Source: Sphingomonas aquatilis (GTDB lineage Bacteria > Pseudomonadota > Alphaproteobacteria > Sphingomonadales > Sphingomonadaceae). Taken from it: a stretch of 64,000 nt of DNA. Positions 28,801-37,527 of the stretch are shown here, piece by piece. Location: positions 744,001-808,000 of the forward strand of contig NZ_JACIDB010000001.1 of NCBI RefSeq assembly GCF_014196115.1, in the 5' to 3' direction. How positions within the stretch are numbered: position 1 is the first letter of the stretch; every line of letters starts with the position of its first letter. The notes beneath the pieces were generated by a model. It was not told the DNA's origin. It made no database searches and was given only the letters and a program-made list of their open reading frames with translations. A program made the position numbers and the translations under genes.

Positions 28801-29928
28801 CTATGCCAAGGGGCGCAGGGTGAAGCGCGTGATCTCCGACGGCACGCCCAGCCGCAGCGCGAAGCCCGGCCACAGGCCGGTGCCGTTGCTGACGTACAGC
28901 GTCATCCCGCCGACCGCATAATTTCCGGACACGAAGCCGGCATTGCCGCGCGCGACGAGCCGGTCGAGCCCGCGGATCATGCCGCCATGCGTGTGCCCGG
29001 ACAGTTGCAGCGCGACTCCGCGCGCGGCGGCGTCGCGCGCCTTGCGGGGCTGATGGTCGAGCAGGATCACCGGCGCACCGGCGGGGGCGCCTCGCAGCGC
29101 GAGGGTGAGATCCGGCCCGGGCTCACCGACGCTCGGTGCCGACAGGTCGGTGACGCCGGCGACGACCAGCCGCTCCCCGCCGCGTGCGATGACCGTGTGG
29201 GCGTTGGTCAGCATGCGAAACCCCAGACCCGACAGGTGCCGCATCCATGCGCCGTAATCGAAGAAATATTCGTGATTGCCCGGAATGGCATAGACGCCGT
29301 CCGGCGCATGCAGCCGCTGGAGCGGCGCCACGTCGTCGCGTCGCATGGCCACCGATCCGTCGATGAAGTCGCCGGTGACGACGATCAGGTCGGCGCCCGT
29401 TGCATTGGTGCGATCGACGACCGCCTGCGCCCAGCGCGGCGTGAAGAGACGGCTGATGTGCAGATCGGTAAGCTGGACGACGCGATAGCCGTCGAAGGAT
29501 GGCGGCAGGTCGCGGATCGCCACCGTCACGTCCTTGATCGGCGGCACGCGCAGCGCGTTGGCGACGCCGATGCCGGCGAGCACCGCGGCGAGACCCCCGA
29601 CGGCGTAGCGCAGCGCGTCCGGCTCGCGGATCGCCGCCTGCCGCACGAGCATCGTCAGCAGCGCGCCGAGGTCGAGGACCAATTGGAAGGCGGCGAGCAG
29701 CACCAGGGCACCGAATGCCCAATTGAAGAGGATGACGATGGGGCGCGGAAATTCAGGCGCGAAGACCGATCCCGACGACAACCGGCTCCACAAATGGAAT
29801 TGCGACGCCGCCAGCATCAGGATGCCGACGGCTATCTTGGCCCAGAGCGGTAGCGGCAGGGGCCACAGCCAGCGCGCGATGACTATCAGCGCCGGTATGG
29901 CAAAGACGAGGTTGAAGATAAGAGGCAC
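28801..29928 (-). CDS. Membrane-anchored metallophosphoesterase, YkuE/YaeI-like
   Basis: The N-terminal third is hydrophobic, with about four membrane segments (LVFAIPALIVIARWLWPL; ILMLAASQFHLW; IVILFNWAFGALVLLAAF; GGLAAVLAGIGVANAL), followed by a calcineurin-like domain: LTDLHIS, VTGDFIDG, IPGNHEYFFD and LSGHTHGGMI supply the two-metal site. Relatives with this layout act on phospholipid or lipid A precursors such as UDP-diacylglucosamine, or are uncharacterised. The start is uncertain: GTG at 29928 gives 375 residues and begins right at the first membrane helix; in-frame GTG 29967 and TTG 30000 are upstream. The downstream side faces the GH92 gene at a distance of 97 bp. Confidence 0.85.
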   Translation of the reverse strand: MPLIFNLVFAIPALIVIARWLWPLPLPLWAKIAVGILMLAASQFHLWSRLSSGSVFAPEFPRPIVILFNWAFGALVLLAAFQLVLDLGALLTMLVRQAAIREPDALRYAVGGLAAVLAGIGVANALRVPPIKDVTVAIRDLPPSFDGYRVVQLTDLHISRLFTPRWAQAVVDRTNATGADLIVVTGDFIDGSVAMRRDDVAPLQRLHAPDGVYAIPGNHEYFFDYGAWMRHLSGLGFRMLTNAHTVIARGGERLVVAGVTDLSAPSVGEPGPDLTLALRGAPAGAPVILLDHQPRKARDAAARGVALQLSGHTHGGMIRGLDRLVARGNAGFVSGNYAVGGMTLYVSNGTGLWPGFALRLGVPSEITRFTLRPLA

Positions 29929-30127
29929 TCCGGCGTTTGCATGCGATGCCCGCTGTAAACGAGGCACGGGGCCGCTGTGTCCATCCCCAAGTCCGCGCAA
30001 GACGGCGTGGCTGTGGCCTCTCCCTAAATTGGACGCGAGGGCAGAGGGGGCGAACTAGGCCGTGTCGACATTCACCGTCGTGATGGATTTTTCGACGAGC
30101 GGAAAGGCATGAAGACAGAAGGGTTTT

Positions 30128-30260
30128 GTTCGCGCGGAGGCGCGGAGGACGCAGAGATGTCACGCGGGTGGCTGCGCTTCGCCTTGACCTCGACCGAGAT
30201 AGACAGGCCGCTCGCGCGGCAAACGCGACACCTCTGCGTCCTCCGCGCCTCCGCGCGAAC
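30128..30260. repeat. Long inverted repeat, 33-bp arms with 65-bp loop (REP/MITE-like)
   Basis: The left arm at 30129-30161 begins TTCGCGCGGAGGCGCGG and the right arm at 30227-30259 is its reverse complement with a single mismatch; one more G:C pair can be added outside. The unit is 133 bp, lies between a minus-strand phosphoesterase and a minus-strand porin, and contains no gene. Its 12-bp sub-pattern CGCGGAGGCGCGGAGG is like dispersed intergenic repeats I know from sphingomonad genomes. No flanking direct repeat is evident. Confidence 0.8.
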
Positions 30261-30311
30261 CGTCTTGTCTTTACCTCTTCGTATCGTGGCGTGAATGCAT
30301 GTCGATCGGTC

Positions 30312-31775
30312 CTAAAAGCCCTGTTTGACCGTGACATGCACACGATCGAGCGTTCCGGCCGTCCCATTGACGAGTTCCCGGTGCGACAGGCGCGCTTCGA
30401 CGCCCAGATCGAGGCGCGGCAACGGCGACACGAACAGGTTGATCGCCGTGTCCCATACCTGCCGGGTCGACAGGGGCGAGGCGGACGCGGGGTTCCAGAT
30501 GCGCTGGAACGACCCCATCCACGTGCTGCGCAACGTGCCGGTCCAGACATGACGGATCGCGGCAAATCCCGCGACCAGCGGCACGGCCACCAATCGGTCG
30601 TCCGCCGCCTGATAGATCGCATCGGCGGCGACGTTCGCGCCGACATAGCGGCCCAGACCGCGGCCGCCTGTCATCATGAAGCGGATATCGTCGCCCTTGC
30701 CCGTGGGCAGCGGTGCGATGCCCGCCAGCGAGATGCCATAGCCTTGCGCCGTTGCCGCCGGCCGGCCGTTGGCGGGATCGACGCGCATCGATCGGAACAG
30801 CCCGGTCAGCGACAGGCTGGCGCCCTTCGACGCCCAGAGCAACTGCCCGGTCACATCGGGGATGCTGTCATCGTCATTGTCCGACAGCGCGGTCGCGCCG
30901 GCCATCGCGGACACGGTTTCGGGATTTTCGATCGAGGCGGATACGGTCCATCCGGTGCCGATCGAACGGCTGTAGCGCAGCAGCATCTGCCGGACGAGCA
31001 CGGTGCCGTCGGTGACGCCGACGAAATCGGCGGTTTCGGGTAGGGCTGCGACATATTGGAAGTTGCTCCAATCCTGTCCGACCGCAAAGCCGCCATAGCC
31101 CGCGACCGCGCGGCGCAGGCCGAAGGTATAGGGATTGAGCGCACGTTCCCCGCCGGCCACCGCGGGCGCGACCTGGAAATCCGCCTCGATCAGCGTGGTC
31201 AGCGACTGCGTGCCGACCGGTGTCGCGGTCTGGAAGGCAATGCGCGATTGCTTGGCCGAGGCATCGGTGAGGATACCGGATCGCCGGCCGCCGACGGGGA
31301 TCGATTGCGGCAGCGACAGTTCGCGCCCCAGCGGGTTGGTCGCGGTATCGCCGTTGCCATAGCGGCTGACGATCAGGTCGCCCTTGATGAAGCCCGCGAT
31401 CCGGAAGTTGGTATCGCCGATGCGGAAGCCATAGCCCGACGGCAGCGACGCCGTGCCGCCTTGCGCGGTGATCGACGGGGTGCCCGCCGGGCGGGGCAGG
31501 GGGTCGGTCGCGGCTGCGCGCGCAATCGGGGGGCTCGCAATCGGGGCGGGCGCTGTCTGGGCGGGCGTGGCGGCGACGACCGGCACGGGCTGCGCGGGCG
31601 GGTGGGTCGCATCGAGCGCGCGTTGCAGCGCGTCGAGCTGTTGTTGCAATTGTGCCACCTTGCTGCGCAGCGCCTGATAGTCCTCGGCGGACTGCGCGGC
31701 GGCGGGTGTCGCGGCGATCATGGCCACGCCGCACAGCAATAGGGCGCACGTCGTCCGCTGCCGAAGATGCGGCAT
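30312..31775 (-). CDS. DcaP-like trimeric outer-membrane porin
   Basis: The 487-residue protein has a signal peptide (CALLLCGVAMIAATPAAA), then a coiled-coil (SAEDYQALRSKVAQLQQQLDALQRALD), a Pro/Ala-rich linker, and a 16-strand-type barrel starting GYGFRIGDTNFRIAGFIKGDLI and ending in Phe (VKQGF). N-terminal coiled coil plus this barrel start is the DcaP family, which imports small anionic compounds such as dicarboxylates. It is 52 bp downstream of lldD on the same strand and probably in the lactate operon, so outer-membrane entry of lactate or a related acid is a reasonable inference. Confidence 0.88.
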   Translation of the reverse strand: MPHLRQRTTCALLLCGVAMIAATPAAAQSAEDYQALRSKVAQLQQQLDALQRALDATHPPAQPVPVVAATPAQTAPAPIASPPIARAAATDPLPRPAGTPSITAQGGTASLPSGYGFRIGDTNFRIAGFIKGDLIVSRYGNGDTATNPLGRELSLPQSIPVGGRRSGILTDASAKQSRIAFQTATPVGTQSLTTLIEADFQVAPAVAGGERALNPYTFGLRRAVAGYGGFAVGQDWSNFQYVAALPETADFVGVTDGTVLVRQMLLRYSRSIGTGWTVSASIENPETVSAMAGATALSDNDDDSIPDVTGQLLWASKGASLSLTGLFRSMRVDPANGRPAATAQGYGISLAGIAPLPTGKGDDIRFMMTGGRGLGRYVGANVAADAIYQAADDRLVAVPLVAGFAAIRHVWTGTLRSTWMGSFQRIWNPASASPLSTRQVWDTAINLFVSPLPRLDLGVEARLSHRELVNGTAGTLDRVHVTVKQGF

Positions 31776-31827
31776 TCTGTAGTCCTTTTATCGAGAGGCC
31801 CGGCGCGCGTCGCCGGCCCGATCGGCG

Positions 31828-32961
31828 TCAGCGCGCGATGATGGTGGAGTCGATGTCCGCGATCGTCCGGACGCCGGTCAGCGCCATCGCCACCCGCATC
31901 TCGCGGTCGAACAGGTCGAGCAGCTTGGCGACCCCCGCCTGGCCATCGGCGGCCAGCGCGTAGATGAAGGCACGACCCAGCATCGCCGCGTCTGCGCCAA
32001 GCGCCAGCATCCGCACGACGTCCAGCCCCGATCGCACGCCGGAATCGGCGAGGATCGTCAGCTGTCCTTTCACGGCGTCGGCGATGGCGGGCAGGGCGCG
32101 CGCCGAGGAGAGCACACCGTCGAGCTGCCGCCCGCCATGGTTCGACACGACGATACCCTGCGCGCCGAAGCGGACGGCCTCGCGTGCATCCTCGACATCA
32201 AGGATGCCCTTGATGACGATCGATCCCTTCCAGACGTCGCGAATCCATTGCAGGTCGCGCCAGCCGATCCCCGGATCGAAATTGGCGCCTAGCCAACCGA
32301 TATAGTCCTCAAGCCCCGTGGCCGCGCCGCGATAGGCGGAGATATTGCCCAGATCATGCGGCCGGCCATGAATGCCGACGTCCCAGGCCCAGCGCGGATG
32401 GGTTATCGCCTGCAGCATCCGCCGCCATGCGGCCCCCGGTCCCGACATGCCCGAATGCGCATCGCGGTAGCGCGCGCCGGGGACGGGCATGTCGACGGTG
32501 AAGACCAAAGTCTCCACCCCGGCCGCCTGCGCCCGCTCCAGCGCGTCGCGCATGAAGCCGCGATCCTTCAGCACATAGAGCTGGAACCAGATCGGCGCGG
32601 GCGACTGGCGCTGCACTTCGTCGATGGCGCAGACCGATACGGTCGACAAGGTGAAGGGCACCTGCTTGCTTGCGGCGGCGCGGGCCGCCTGCACTTCGCC
32701 GCGCCGTGCGTACATGCCGGTGAGGCCGACGGGGGCGAGGACGACCGGCATGCCGACCGACCGGCCGAACAGCGTCGTGCCTAGGTCGATATCGGCGACG
32801 TCGCGCAACACCCTCTGGCGCAGCGCGATGTCGGACAGGTCCGACACATTGTGGCGCAGCGTATGTTCGGCGTAGGCGCCGCCGTCGATATAGTGGAACA
32901 GGAACGGCGGCAGGCGCCGCCGCGCGGCTTCGCGATAGTCGGTGGGGGCGGAGATGATCAT
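31828..32961 (-). CDS. lldD: FMN-dependent L-lactate dehydrogenase
   Basis: The 377-residue enzyme matches the membrane-associated quinone-linked Lld[31 protein letters not shown] at the N-terminus, [28 protein letters not shown], the catalytic His/Arg block [12 protein letters not shown] near residue 275, and the FMN phosphate site [34 protein letters not shown]. It oxidises L-lactate to pyruvate and passes electrons to quinone. It follows lldR by 15 bp in the order permease, regulator, dehydrogenase, as in Escherichia coli lldPRD. Confidence 0.95.
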   Translation of the reverse strand: MIISAPTDYREAARRRLPPFLFHYIDGGAYAEHTLRHNVSDLSDIALRQRVLRDVADIDLGTTLFGRSVGMPVVLAPVGLTGMYARRGEVQAARAAASKQVPFTLSTVSVCAIDEVQRQSPAPIWFQLYVLKDRGFMRDALERAQAAGVETLVFTVDMPVPGARYRDAHSGMSGPGAAWRRMLQAITHPRWAWDVGIHGRPHDLGNISAYRGAATGLEDYIGWLGANFDPGIGWRDLQWIRDVWKGSIVIKGILDVEDAREAVRFGAQGIVVSNHGGRQLDGVLSSARALPAIADAVKGQLTILADSGVRSGLDVVRMLALGADAAMLGRAFIYALAADGQAGVAKLLDLFDREMRVAMALTGVRTIADIDSTIIAR

Positions 32962-32976
32962 CGGGTCGTTCCCAAT

Positions 32977-33744
32977 TTATGACGAGAGTTCGGCGCTGCG
33001 CGCCGCAGTGGCGCGCTCGGTGCGGGCCAGGTCGTCCTCGACCTGCCGGACCGTGGTGCGCACGAATTCGAGATGGACATCGGCCGCATCACGTGCGCCG
33101 TCCGCGTCGCCCGCCACGATTCGCTCCATGATCGCGCGGTGTTGCGCCGACAGCGCGTCGAACGTGCGCGGCACGGCGTAGATCTTTTCGCGGCTCTGCG
33201 AGATGCTAGTGTGCAGCAGCCCGAACAGGCTGGACATGACATGCGTCAACACCGCGTTGCGCGAGGCATGCGCAATGGCGAGGTGGAAGGCGGCGTCGGC
33301 ATGCGCCTCCGCCGCAACGTCGCCCGCGCCGTGCAGCTTCTCCATCGCGTCGAAGCGGCGGCGGATACGGTCCTTGTCCACCGCGTCGGCGCGCCGGGCG
33401 GCATGATAGGCGGCGGTGCCGTCGAGCGACTCCCGCACCTCGAAGATGTCATGGCCATAGCCAGGATTGGCCTCGACCAGTGGGGCCAGCGGTTCGGCGA
33501 TCATCTGCTCGGTCCATTGCGCCGAGGGCTCGGCCAGGATCGCTCCGGCACGCGGGCGGATGATGATCCGTCCCTGTGCCGCAAGCCGGTTCATCGCCTC
33601 GCGCAGGATGTTGCGCGATACCCCCAGCGTCTCGGCCAGCGATCGTTCGGAGGGCAGGCGCGCGCCGGGCAGCAACTTGCGCTGGGCGATCAGCGCCTCG
33701 ATCGCGGTTTCCGCGCGGTGGGATACGCTGGCTGAGCCGCTCAT
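32977..33744 (-). CDS. lldR: FadR/GntR-family lactate regulator
   Basis: An N-terminal winged helix ([47 protein letters not shown]) is followed by an FCD ligand-binding domain with the metal-binding pattern [33 protein letters not shown] and [14 protein letters not shown]. LldR represses lactate genes until L-lactate binds. ATG at 33744 overlaps the lldP stop by four bases (ATGA); ATG at 33756 is four codons longer. Two palindromes of the FadR-subfamily type lie upstream of the operon at 35430-35440 and 35518-35528 and are its likely operators. Confidence 0.92.
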   Translation of the reverse strand: MSGSASVSHRAETAIEALIAQRKLLPGARLPSERSLAETLGVSRNILREAMNRLAAQGRIIIRPRAGAILAEPSAQWTEQMIAEPLAPLVEANPGYGHDIFEVRESLDGTAAYHAARRADAVDKDRIRRRFDAMEKLHGAGDVAAEAHADAAFHLAIAHASRNAVLTHVMSSLFGLLHTSISQSREKIYAVPRTFDALSAQHRAIMERIVAGDADGARDAADVHLEFVRTTVRQVEDDLARTERATAARSAELSS

Positions 33745-35414
33745 GGGATCATCCATGGCAGGAGATAGGCCTGGACGGTGGTGATGATCCCGACCAGTGC
33801 GCAGAGCGGCAGGCTGTGGCGCACGGTGAAGCGGAACAGGTCGGATTCCTTGCCCACCAACCCCACCGCGGCGCAGGCGATGGCGATCGACTGCGGCGAG
33901 ATCATCTTGCCGGTGACGCCGCCGGTCGTGTTGACCGCGACCAGCAGCACATCGCTGACCCCGATCTGGTGCGCGGTGTTGGCCTGCAATGCAGCGAACA
34001 GCGCGTTGGCCGAGGTATCCGACCCGGTCAGGAACACGCCCAGCCAGCCGAGGAACGGCGAGAAGAAGGTGAAGGCCGATCCCGTATGCGCCAGTGCCAG
34101 CGCGAGCGTCGCCGACAGCCCCGAATAATTGGCGAGGAAGGCGAAGGCGAGGACCATGCCGATCGAATAGATCGGGATGAGCAGGCTCTTCAACGTGTCG
34201 ACAAAGGTACGGGCCGCATCCGCCGGCTTCATCCGCAGGAAGGCGATGGTGACGATCGCCGCCAGCATGATCGCGGTGCCGGTCGCCGACAGCCAGTCGA
34301 ACTTGTACACCGCTTCATAGGGCGTGACCTGCGGAACGATCGGCGGCACCTTGGCGACCAGCTTGTCGAGGAACGGCACGTGCAGCTTCAGCACGAGGTG
34401 TGCGAGCGGTCCGTTGGCGGCGAACAGCGCCTTGACCGGGGCGATGCTCCACAGCGTGACGAACACGGTCAGGATCAGGAAGGGCGACCAGGCCCAGGCG
34501 ATCTGTGCGGGCGAATGGCGGACAGCCTGGGCCTTGACCGGCGCGACCGGCACCGCGCCGTCGGCGGCGACCTCCGCCGCGTCGAAGCGGAAGATGCGCT
34601 TGGGCTGCCAGAAGCGCAGGAAGATGGGCAGCGTGATCAGGGTCGCAAGCGCGGCGGTGATGTCGGGCAGCTCCGGTCCGATGAACTGCGCGGTCAGGAA
34701 CTGGACGATGGCGAACGACCCACCGGCGACCAGAATGGCGGGCCAAGTCTGGCGTACGCCGCGCGGGCCGTCCATGATCAGGATCAGCCAGAAGGGCACG
34801 AGGACCGACAGCAACGGCAATTGCCGCCCCGCCATCTGCCCGATCAGGAACGGGTCGATGCCGGTCACCTGTCCGGCGACGACGATCGGAATGCCCATCG
34901 CTCCGAACGCCACGGGGGCGGTGTTGGCGATCAGGCACAGGCCCGCGGCATAGAGCGGCCGAAAGCCGAGGCCGACAAGCAAGGCGGAGGTGATCGCGAC
35001 CGGCGCACCGAACCCGGCCGCGCCTTCCAGAAAGGCGCCGAACGCAAAGCCGACCAGCAACAGCTGCAGACGCTGATCCTCGGTGACGTTCAGGATCGAC
35101 TGCCGGATGATGTCGAACGCGCCGGTCGCCACCGCGATACGATAGAGAAACACCGCGCCCAGGATGATCCAGGCGATCGGCCACAAACCGTAGAAGAAGC
35201 CGAACACACCGGCGGCGATCGCACTGTGTACCGGCATGCCGTACAGCGCGATGGCGACCGCCAGCGTCAGCGCCACGGTGATCGTCCCCGCGACATAGCC
35301 TTTCAGGCGGAAGACGGTGAGGGATAGGAAGAAGAATATGATTGGTACGGCGGCGACCAGGCTAGAAAGCCAGATATTGCCCAACGGATCGTAATTTTGC
35401 GCCCAGACGTCCAC
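33741..35414 (-). CDS. lldP: L-lactate permease
   Basis: The 557-residue LctP-family transporter starts [30 protein letters not shown], which aligns with the family N-terminus and supports GTG at 35414 behind AGAGAGG. About twelve or more hydrophobic segments follow, with the family motifs [57 protein letters not shown] and [19 protein letters not shown]. It imports lactate with protons. An upstream in-frame extension to 35489 would cover the operator at 35430-35440 and is unlikely. It is the first gene of lldP-lldR-lldD-porin. Confidence 0.93.
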   Translation of the reverse strand: MDVWAQNYDPLGNIWLSSLVAAVPIIFFFLSLTVFRLKGYVAGTITVALTLAVAIALYGMPVHSAIAAGVFGFFYGLWPIAWIILGAVFLYRIAVATGAFDIIRQSILNVTEDQRLQLLLVGFAFGAFLEGAAGFGAPVAITSALLVGLGFRPLYAAGLCLIANTAPVAFGAMGIPIVVAGQVTGIDPFLIGQMAGRQLPLLSVLVPFWLILIMDGPRGVRQTWPAILVAGGSFAIVQFLTAQFIGPELPDITAALATLITLPIFLRFWQPKRIFRFDAAEVAADGAVPVAPVKAQAVRHSPAQIAWAWSPFLILTVFVTLWSIAPVKALFAANGPLAHLVLKLHVPFLDKLVAKVPPIVPQVTPYEAVYKFDWLSATGTAIMLAAIVTIAFLRMKPADAARTFVDTLKSLLIPIYSIGMVLAFAFLANYSGLSATLALALAHTGSAFTFFSPFLGWLGVFLTGSDTSANALFAALQANTAHQIGVSDVLLVAVNTTGGVTGKMISPQSIAIACAAVGLVGKESDLFRFTVRHSLPLCALVGIITTVQAYLLPWMIP

Positions 35415-35429
35415 GGCACCTCTCTCTTC

Positions 35430-35440
35430 TGGTAGTACCA
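35430..35440. promoter_or_regulatory. LldR/FadR-type operator, proximal
   Basis: TGGTAGTACCA is a near-perfect palindrome matching the FadR-subfamily consensus T-N-GT-N3-AC-N-A. It lies 16 bp upstream of the lldP GTG, between the start and the presumed promoter, where a repressor would block transcription. Confidence 0.8.
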
Positions 35441-35517
35441 GATATGCGATGTTGTGGTCATTCATCGACCGAGTTGTTGCGCGCGTCAACGCAGCTAGGA
35501 GTTTAGCTGGTGCTTTG

Positions 35518-35528
35518 TGGTCCTACCA
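35518..35528. promoter_or_regulatory. LldR/FadR-type operator, distal
   Basis: TGGTCCTACCA has the same TGGT-N3-ACCA core as the site at 35430-35440, with centres 88 bp apart. Two operators flanking the promoter also occur in Escherichia coli lldPRD, where a loop has been proposed. Between them, a TTGACG box (minus strand, 35489-35484) could be the -35 element; no good -10 is seen. Confidence 0.75.
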
Positions 35529-35601
35529 GTGTTGCATGCGCCCTACTTTGCCGGTCGTGCAAGGTCCGTATGGGGCAAAGCGGCAAGAGGCGCCGCCGCG
35601 T

Positions 35602-35961
35602 TCACTGGTGGCGCAGGGTCTTTTCGAAGCCTTCGTTCGCCTTCGTCATCTTGGCGACCTTGCGCAGATAGGTTCGGACGTGCCGTTCGAACCGATCTTC
35701 GTCGTTGAGGCCGGTCGCGGGATAGTCCTCTTGCGCGATCAGTTGCTTGAGGCGGGCGGCGAAGGCGGGCTGGTCGGCCGTGCTGTCGTCATCCTTCAGC
35801 GTGCGGCACACCCATTCCTCGGCCGCCGCCTTGTCGTAATCGTCGCGCGCGTCATAGCCTTGCCGGTCCGCCGCCGCCTGATCCAGCCGCGCGGCGGCAT
35901 GCCGACGGTCCAGCCATCGGCGCACCAACGCCGGGTCCCAAGGTTTCAACGAATCCGTCAT
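35602..35961 (-). CDS. Small charged hypothetical protein
   Basis: The 119-residue soluble protein is very rich in Asp, Arg and Ala: MTDSLKPWDPALVRRWLDRR, then AAADRQGYDARDDYDKAAAEEWVCRTL and YLRKVAKMTKANEGFEKTL. It looks helical with one cysteine and no signal or membrane segment. No domain is recognised. It is divergent from the HNH protein at a distance of 108 bp and is separated from the lactate operon by the distal operator. The ATG at 35961 is the only good start. Confidence 0.65.
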   Translation of the reverse strand: MTDSLKPWDPALVRRWLDRRHAAARLDQAAADRQGYDARDDYDKAAAEEWVCRTLKDDDSTADQPAFAARLKQLIAQEDYPATGLNDEDRFERHVRTYLRKVAKMTKANEGFEKTLRHQ

Positions 35962-36069
35962 GATAGTCCCCGATCGGTCCGCAGCGATCGGACCCTGTTC
36001 GCCGCTTTCCTTAGGATGTGGCGGATCGCTTCGCTACAGGCGGGGCAATCGAAGCAATCGGATCGCGCT

Positions 36070-36405
36070 ATGGCCAGACGTTCGAAATATGATCCCTACG
36101 ATCACCTGCCCGCAGACGACGACACGCCGGCCGCGCCGCCGCCGTGCTGGCTGTGCGGCCGGCCGACGGGCAAGACCATCGTCTGGCATCATCCCGTGCC
36201 CAAGAGCCGTGGCGGCCGCGACGTCGTGCCGATGCATCCGATCTGCCAGCAGACGCTGACCGCGAACTTCACCAATTCCGAATTGCAGCGGCACGGCATG
36301 AACGTCGCGGGCCTGCTGGATCACCCCAATGTGCGCAAATTCGTCGATTGGGTGGCGAAGAAGGATCCCGATTTCACGGCGACGATCACGAAGAAGCAGC
36401 GCTGA
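36070..36405 (+). CDS. HNH-endonuclease-type small protein
   Basis: A 111-residue protein with CWLCGRPTG (zinc-binding CxxC), HHPVPKSRGGRD, whose His pair fits the first HNH block, and MHPICQQTL, the final His and Cys of the fold. The N-terminus is charged and disordered (MARRSKYDPYDHLPADDD) and the C-terminus basic. HNH proteins of this length cut DNA in repair, restriction or mobile contexts, but no such genes surround it. It may be a housekeeping nuclease; the target is unknown. Confidence 0.8.
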   Translation: MARRSKYDPYDHLPADDDTPAAPPPCWLCGRPTGKTIVWHHPVPKSRGGRDVVPMHPICQQTLTANFTNSELQRHGMNVAGLLDHPNVRKFVDWVAKKDPDFTATITKKQR

Positions 36406-36432
36406 TCGCCGTCGCCCCGATCCGGCGACGCG

Positions 36433-37038
36433 CTATGCGGGATCGTCGGTCGGCGCCTGGGATCGGCCGAAGAGCTTCCAGCCGAGCAGCGCGGCGGCCA
36501 GCAGGCCGACGATCACCCAGGTGAGGTTGCCGAGCAGGCTGGCGATCGTCTGCACCTGATCGCTGAACGCGCGGCCCAGCGACACGTAGATCACGAGCCA
36601 CAGGACCTCGCCCGCGACGTCGAGCGCGAGGAAGCGCGCCCAGGGATATTCGGTGAGGCCGCTGGTGACGTTGATCCAGGGTCCGAGCGGCCCGATCAGC
36701 CAGCGGCTGAAGAAGATGCCCCATCCCGCCCATTTGCGCGAATAGGCCTCTGCCTGTTCGACCTTGTCCGCCCCGCCGATGCGCCTGGTCACCGCCGCGA
36801 GCAGGGGGCGCCCGCCGTAGCGCCCGAAGGCATAGCCGATCTGGTCGCCGATGACGGCGCCGGCCGAGCCCGCGGCGACGACGGGCCAGAACGACAATTC
36901 CCCCTGCGCGACGAACGATCCCATCGCCACCAGCGTCAGCGAGCTGGGAAAGGGCATGCCGGCCGCCGCCAGGATCATCGCGACGAACAATGCCGGCAGA
37001 CCATAGGTCGTCAGCAGTTCGAGCAGTTGGTCGGTCAT
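36433..37038 (-). CDS. DedA-family membrane protein
   Basis: The 201-residue integral membrane protein has the DedA pattern: PFPSSLTLVAMGSFVAQG near residue 28, GSAGAVIGDQIGYAFGRYGG with the conserved acidic residue and Gly-rich turn, and FFSRWLIGPLGPWINVTSGLTEYPWARF with the functionally important Arg. DedA proteins are involved in lipid-carrier (undecaprenyl or phospholipid) flipping and membrane homeostasis. The ATG at 37038 overlaps the stop of the upstream gene by four bases, so the two are translationally coupled. Confidence 0.92.
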   Translation of the reverse strand: MTDQLLELLTTYGLPALFVAMILAAAGMPFPSSLTLVAMGSFVAQGELSFWPVVAAGSAGAVIGDQIGYAFGRYGGRPLLAAVTRRIGGADKVEQAEAYSRKWAGWGIFFSRWLIGPLGPWINVTSGLTEYPWARFLALDVAGEVLWLVIYVSLGRAFSDQVQTIASLLGNLTWVIVGLLAAALLGWKLFGRSQAPTDDPA

Positions 37039-37421
37039 CGGGCGGGCGACGCCGATCGGGATGGGGCAACGGGCGGCGGTGGCGGGCCAGGGGGCGGATA
37101 TGGCGGCCGGACGTGGACGATCGCATAGGTCAATTTCGCCTCGACCTGCGACATCGACCGGCCGCTGTCGCGCGCGATGCGGGCGAGCGGCCGGCGATCC
37201 GGCGTCGGCGGCAGGTTCAGTGCGGCGTGCAGGATGTGCGGCGGAACGTGATAGGAATGCGCGACATAGCCGATCGTCATCCACGGCTCGATCGGTTCGT
37301 CGCGATGCGCGTTCCAATAGAGGGCGTCGCTGACCGTCCGCACCGCGTGATAGCCGGTGAACGCCACGATCGCGACGAACAGCGCGATCAGGGCTTTGCG
37401 CCAAGGCTGCGTGCGGGTCAT
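37035..37421 (-). CDS. Membrane-anchored hypothetical protein coupled to DedA
   Basis: 128 residues: a basic N-terminus, one membrane helix (ALIALFVAIVAFTGYHAV), then a periplasmic domain (EPIEPWMTIGYVAHSYHVPPHILHAALNLPPTPDRRPLARIA, in pieces) and a proline-rich tail. The central part resembles the short alpha-helical domain in small proteins found beside dedA genes in Alphaproteobacteria, but I cannot name it. The stop overlaps the dedA start (ATGA), which argues for joint action, perhaps as a partner or regulator of the DedA protein. Confidence 0.75.
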   Translation of the reverse strand: MTRTQPWRKALIALFVAIVAFTGYHAVRTVSDALYWNAHRDEPIEPWMTIGYVAHSYHVPPHILHAALNLPPTPDRRPLARIARDSGRSMSQVEAKLTYAIVHVRPPYPPPGPPPPPVAPSRSASPAR

Positions 37422-37527
37422 GCCCCCGCGATACGCCGGGCGGGGGCGGCGATCAACGTGGCGGCGTCATCCGGGGGCGGGGCGGGTATGCTGCCCGCTT
37501 GTTCCCGAATGACGCCCTGCGGCCGTG

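Noticed and set aside
36070..36405. Restriction or phage-type nuclease island around the HNH protein
   Set aside because: Neighbours are lactate and DedA genes; there is no methylase, terminase or other phage gene.
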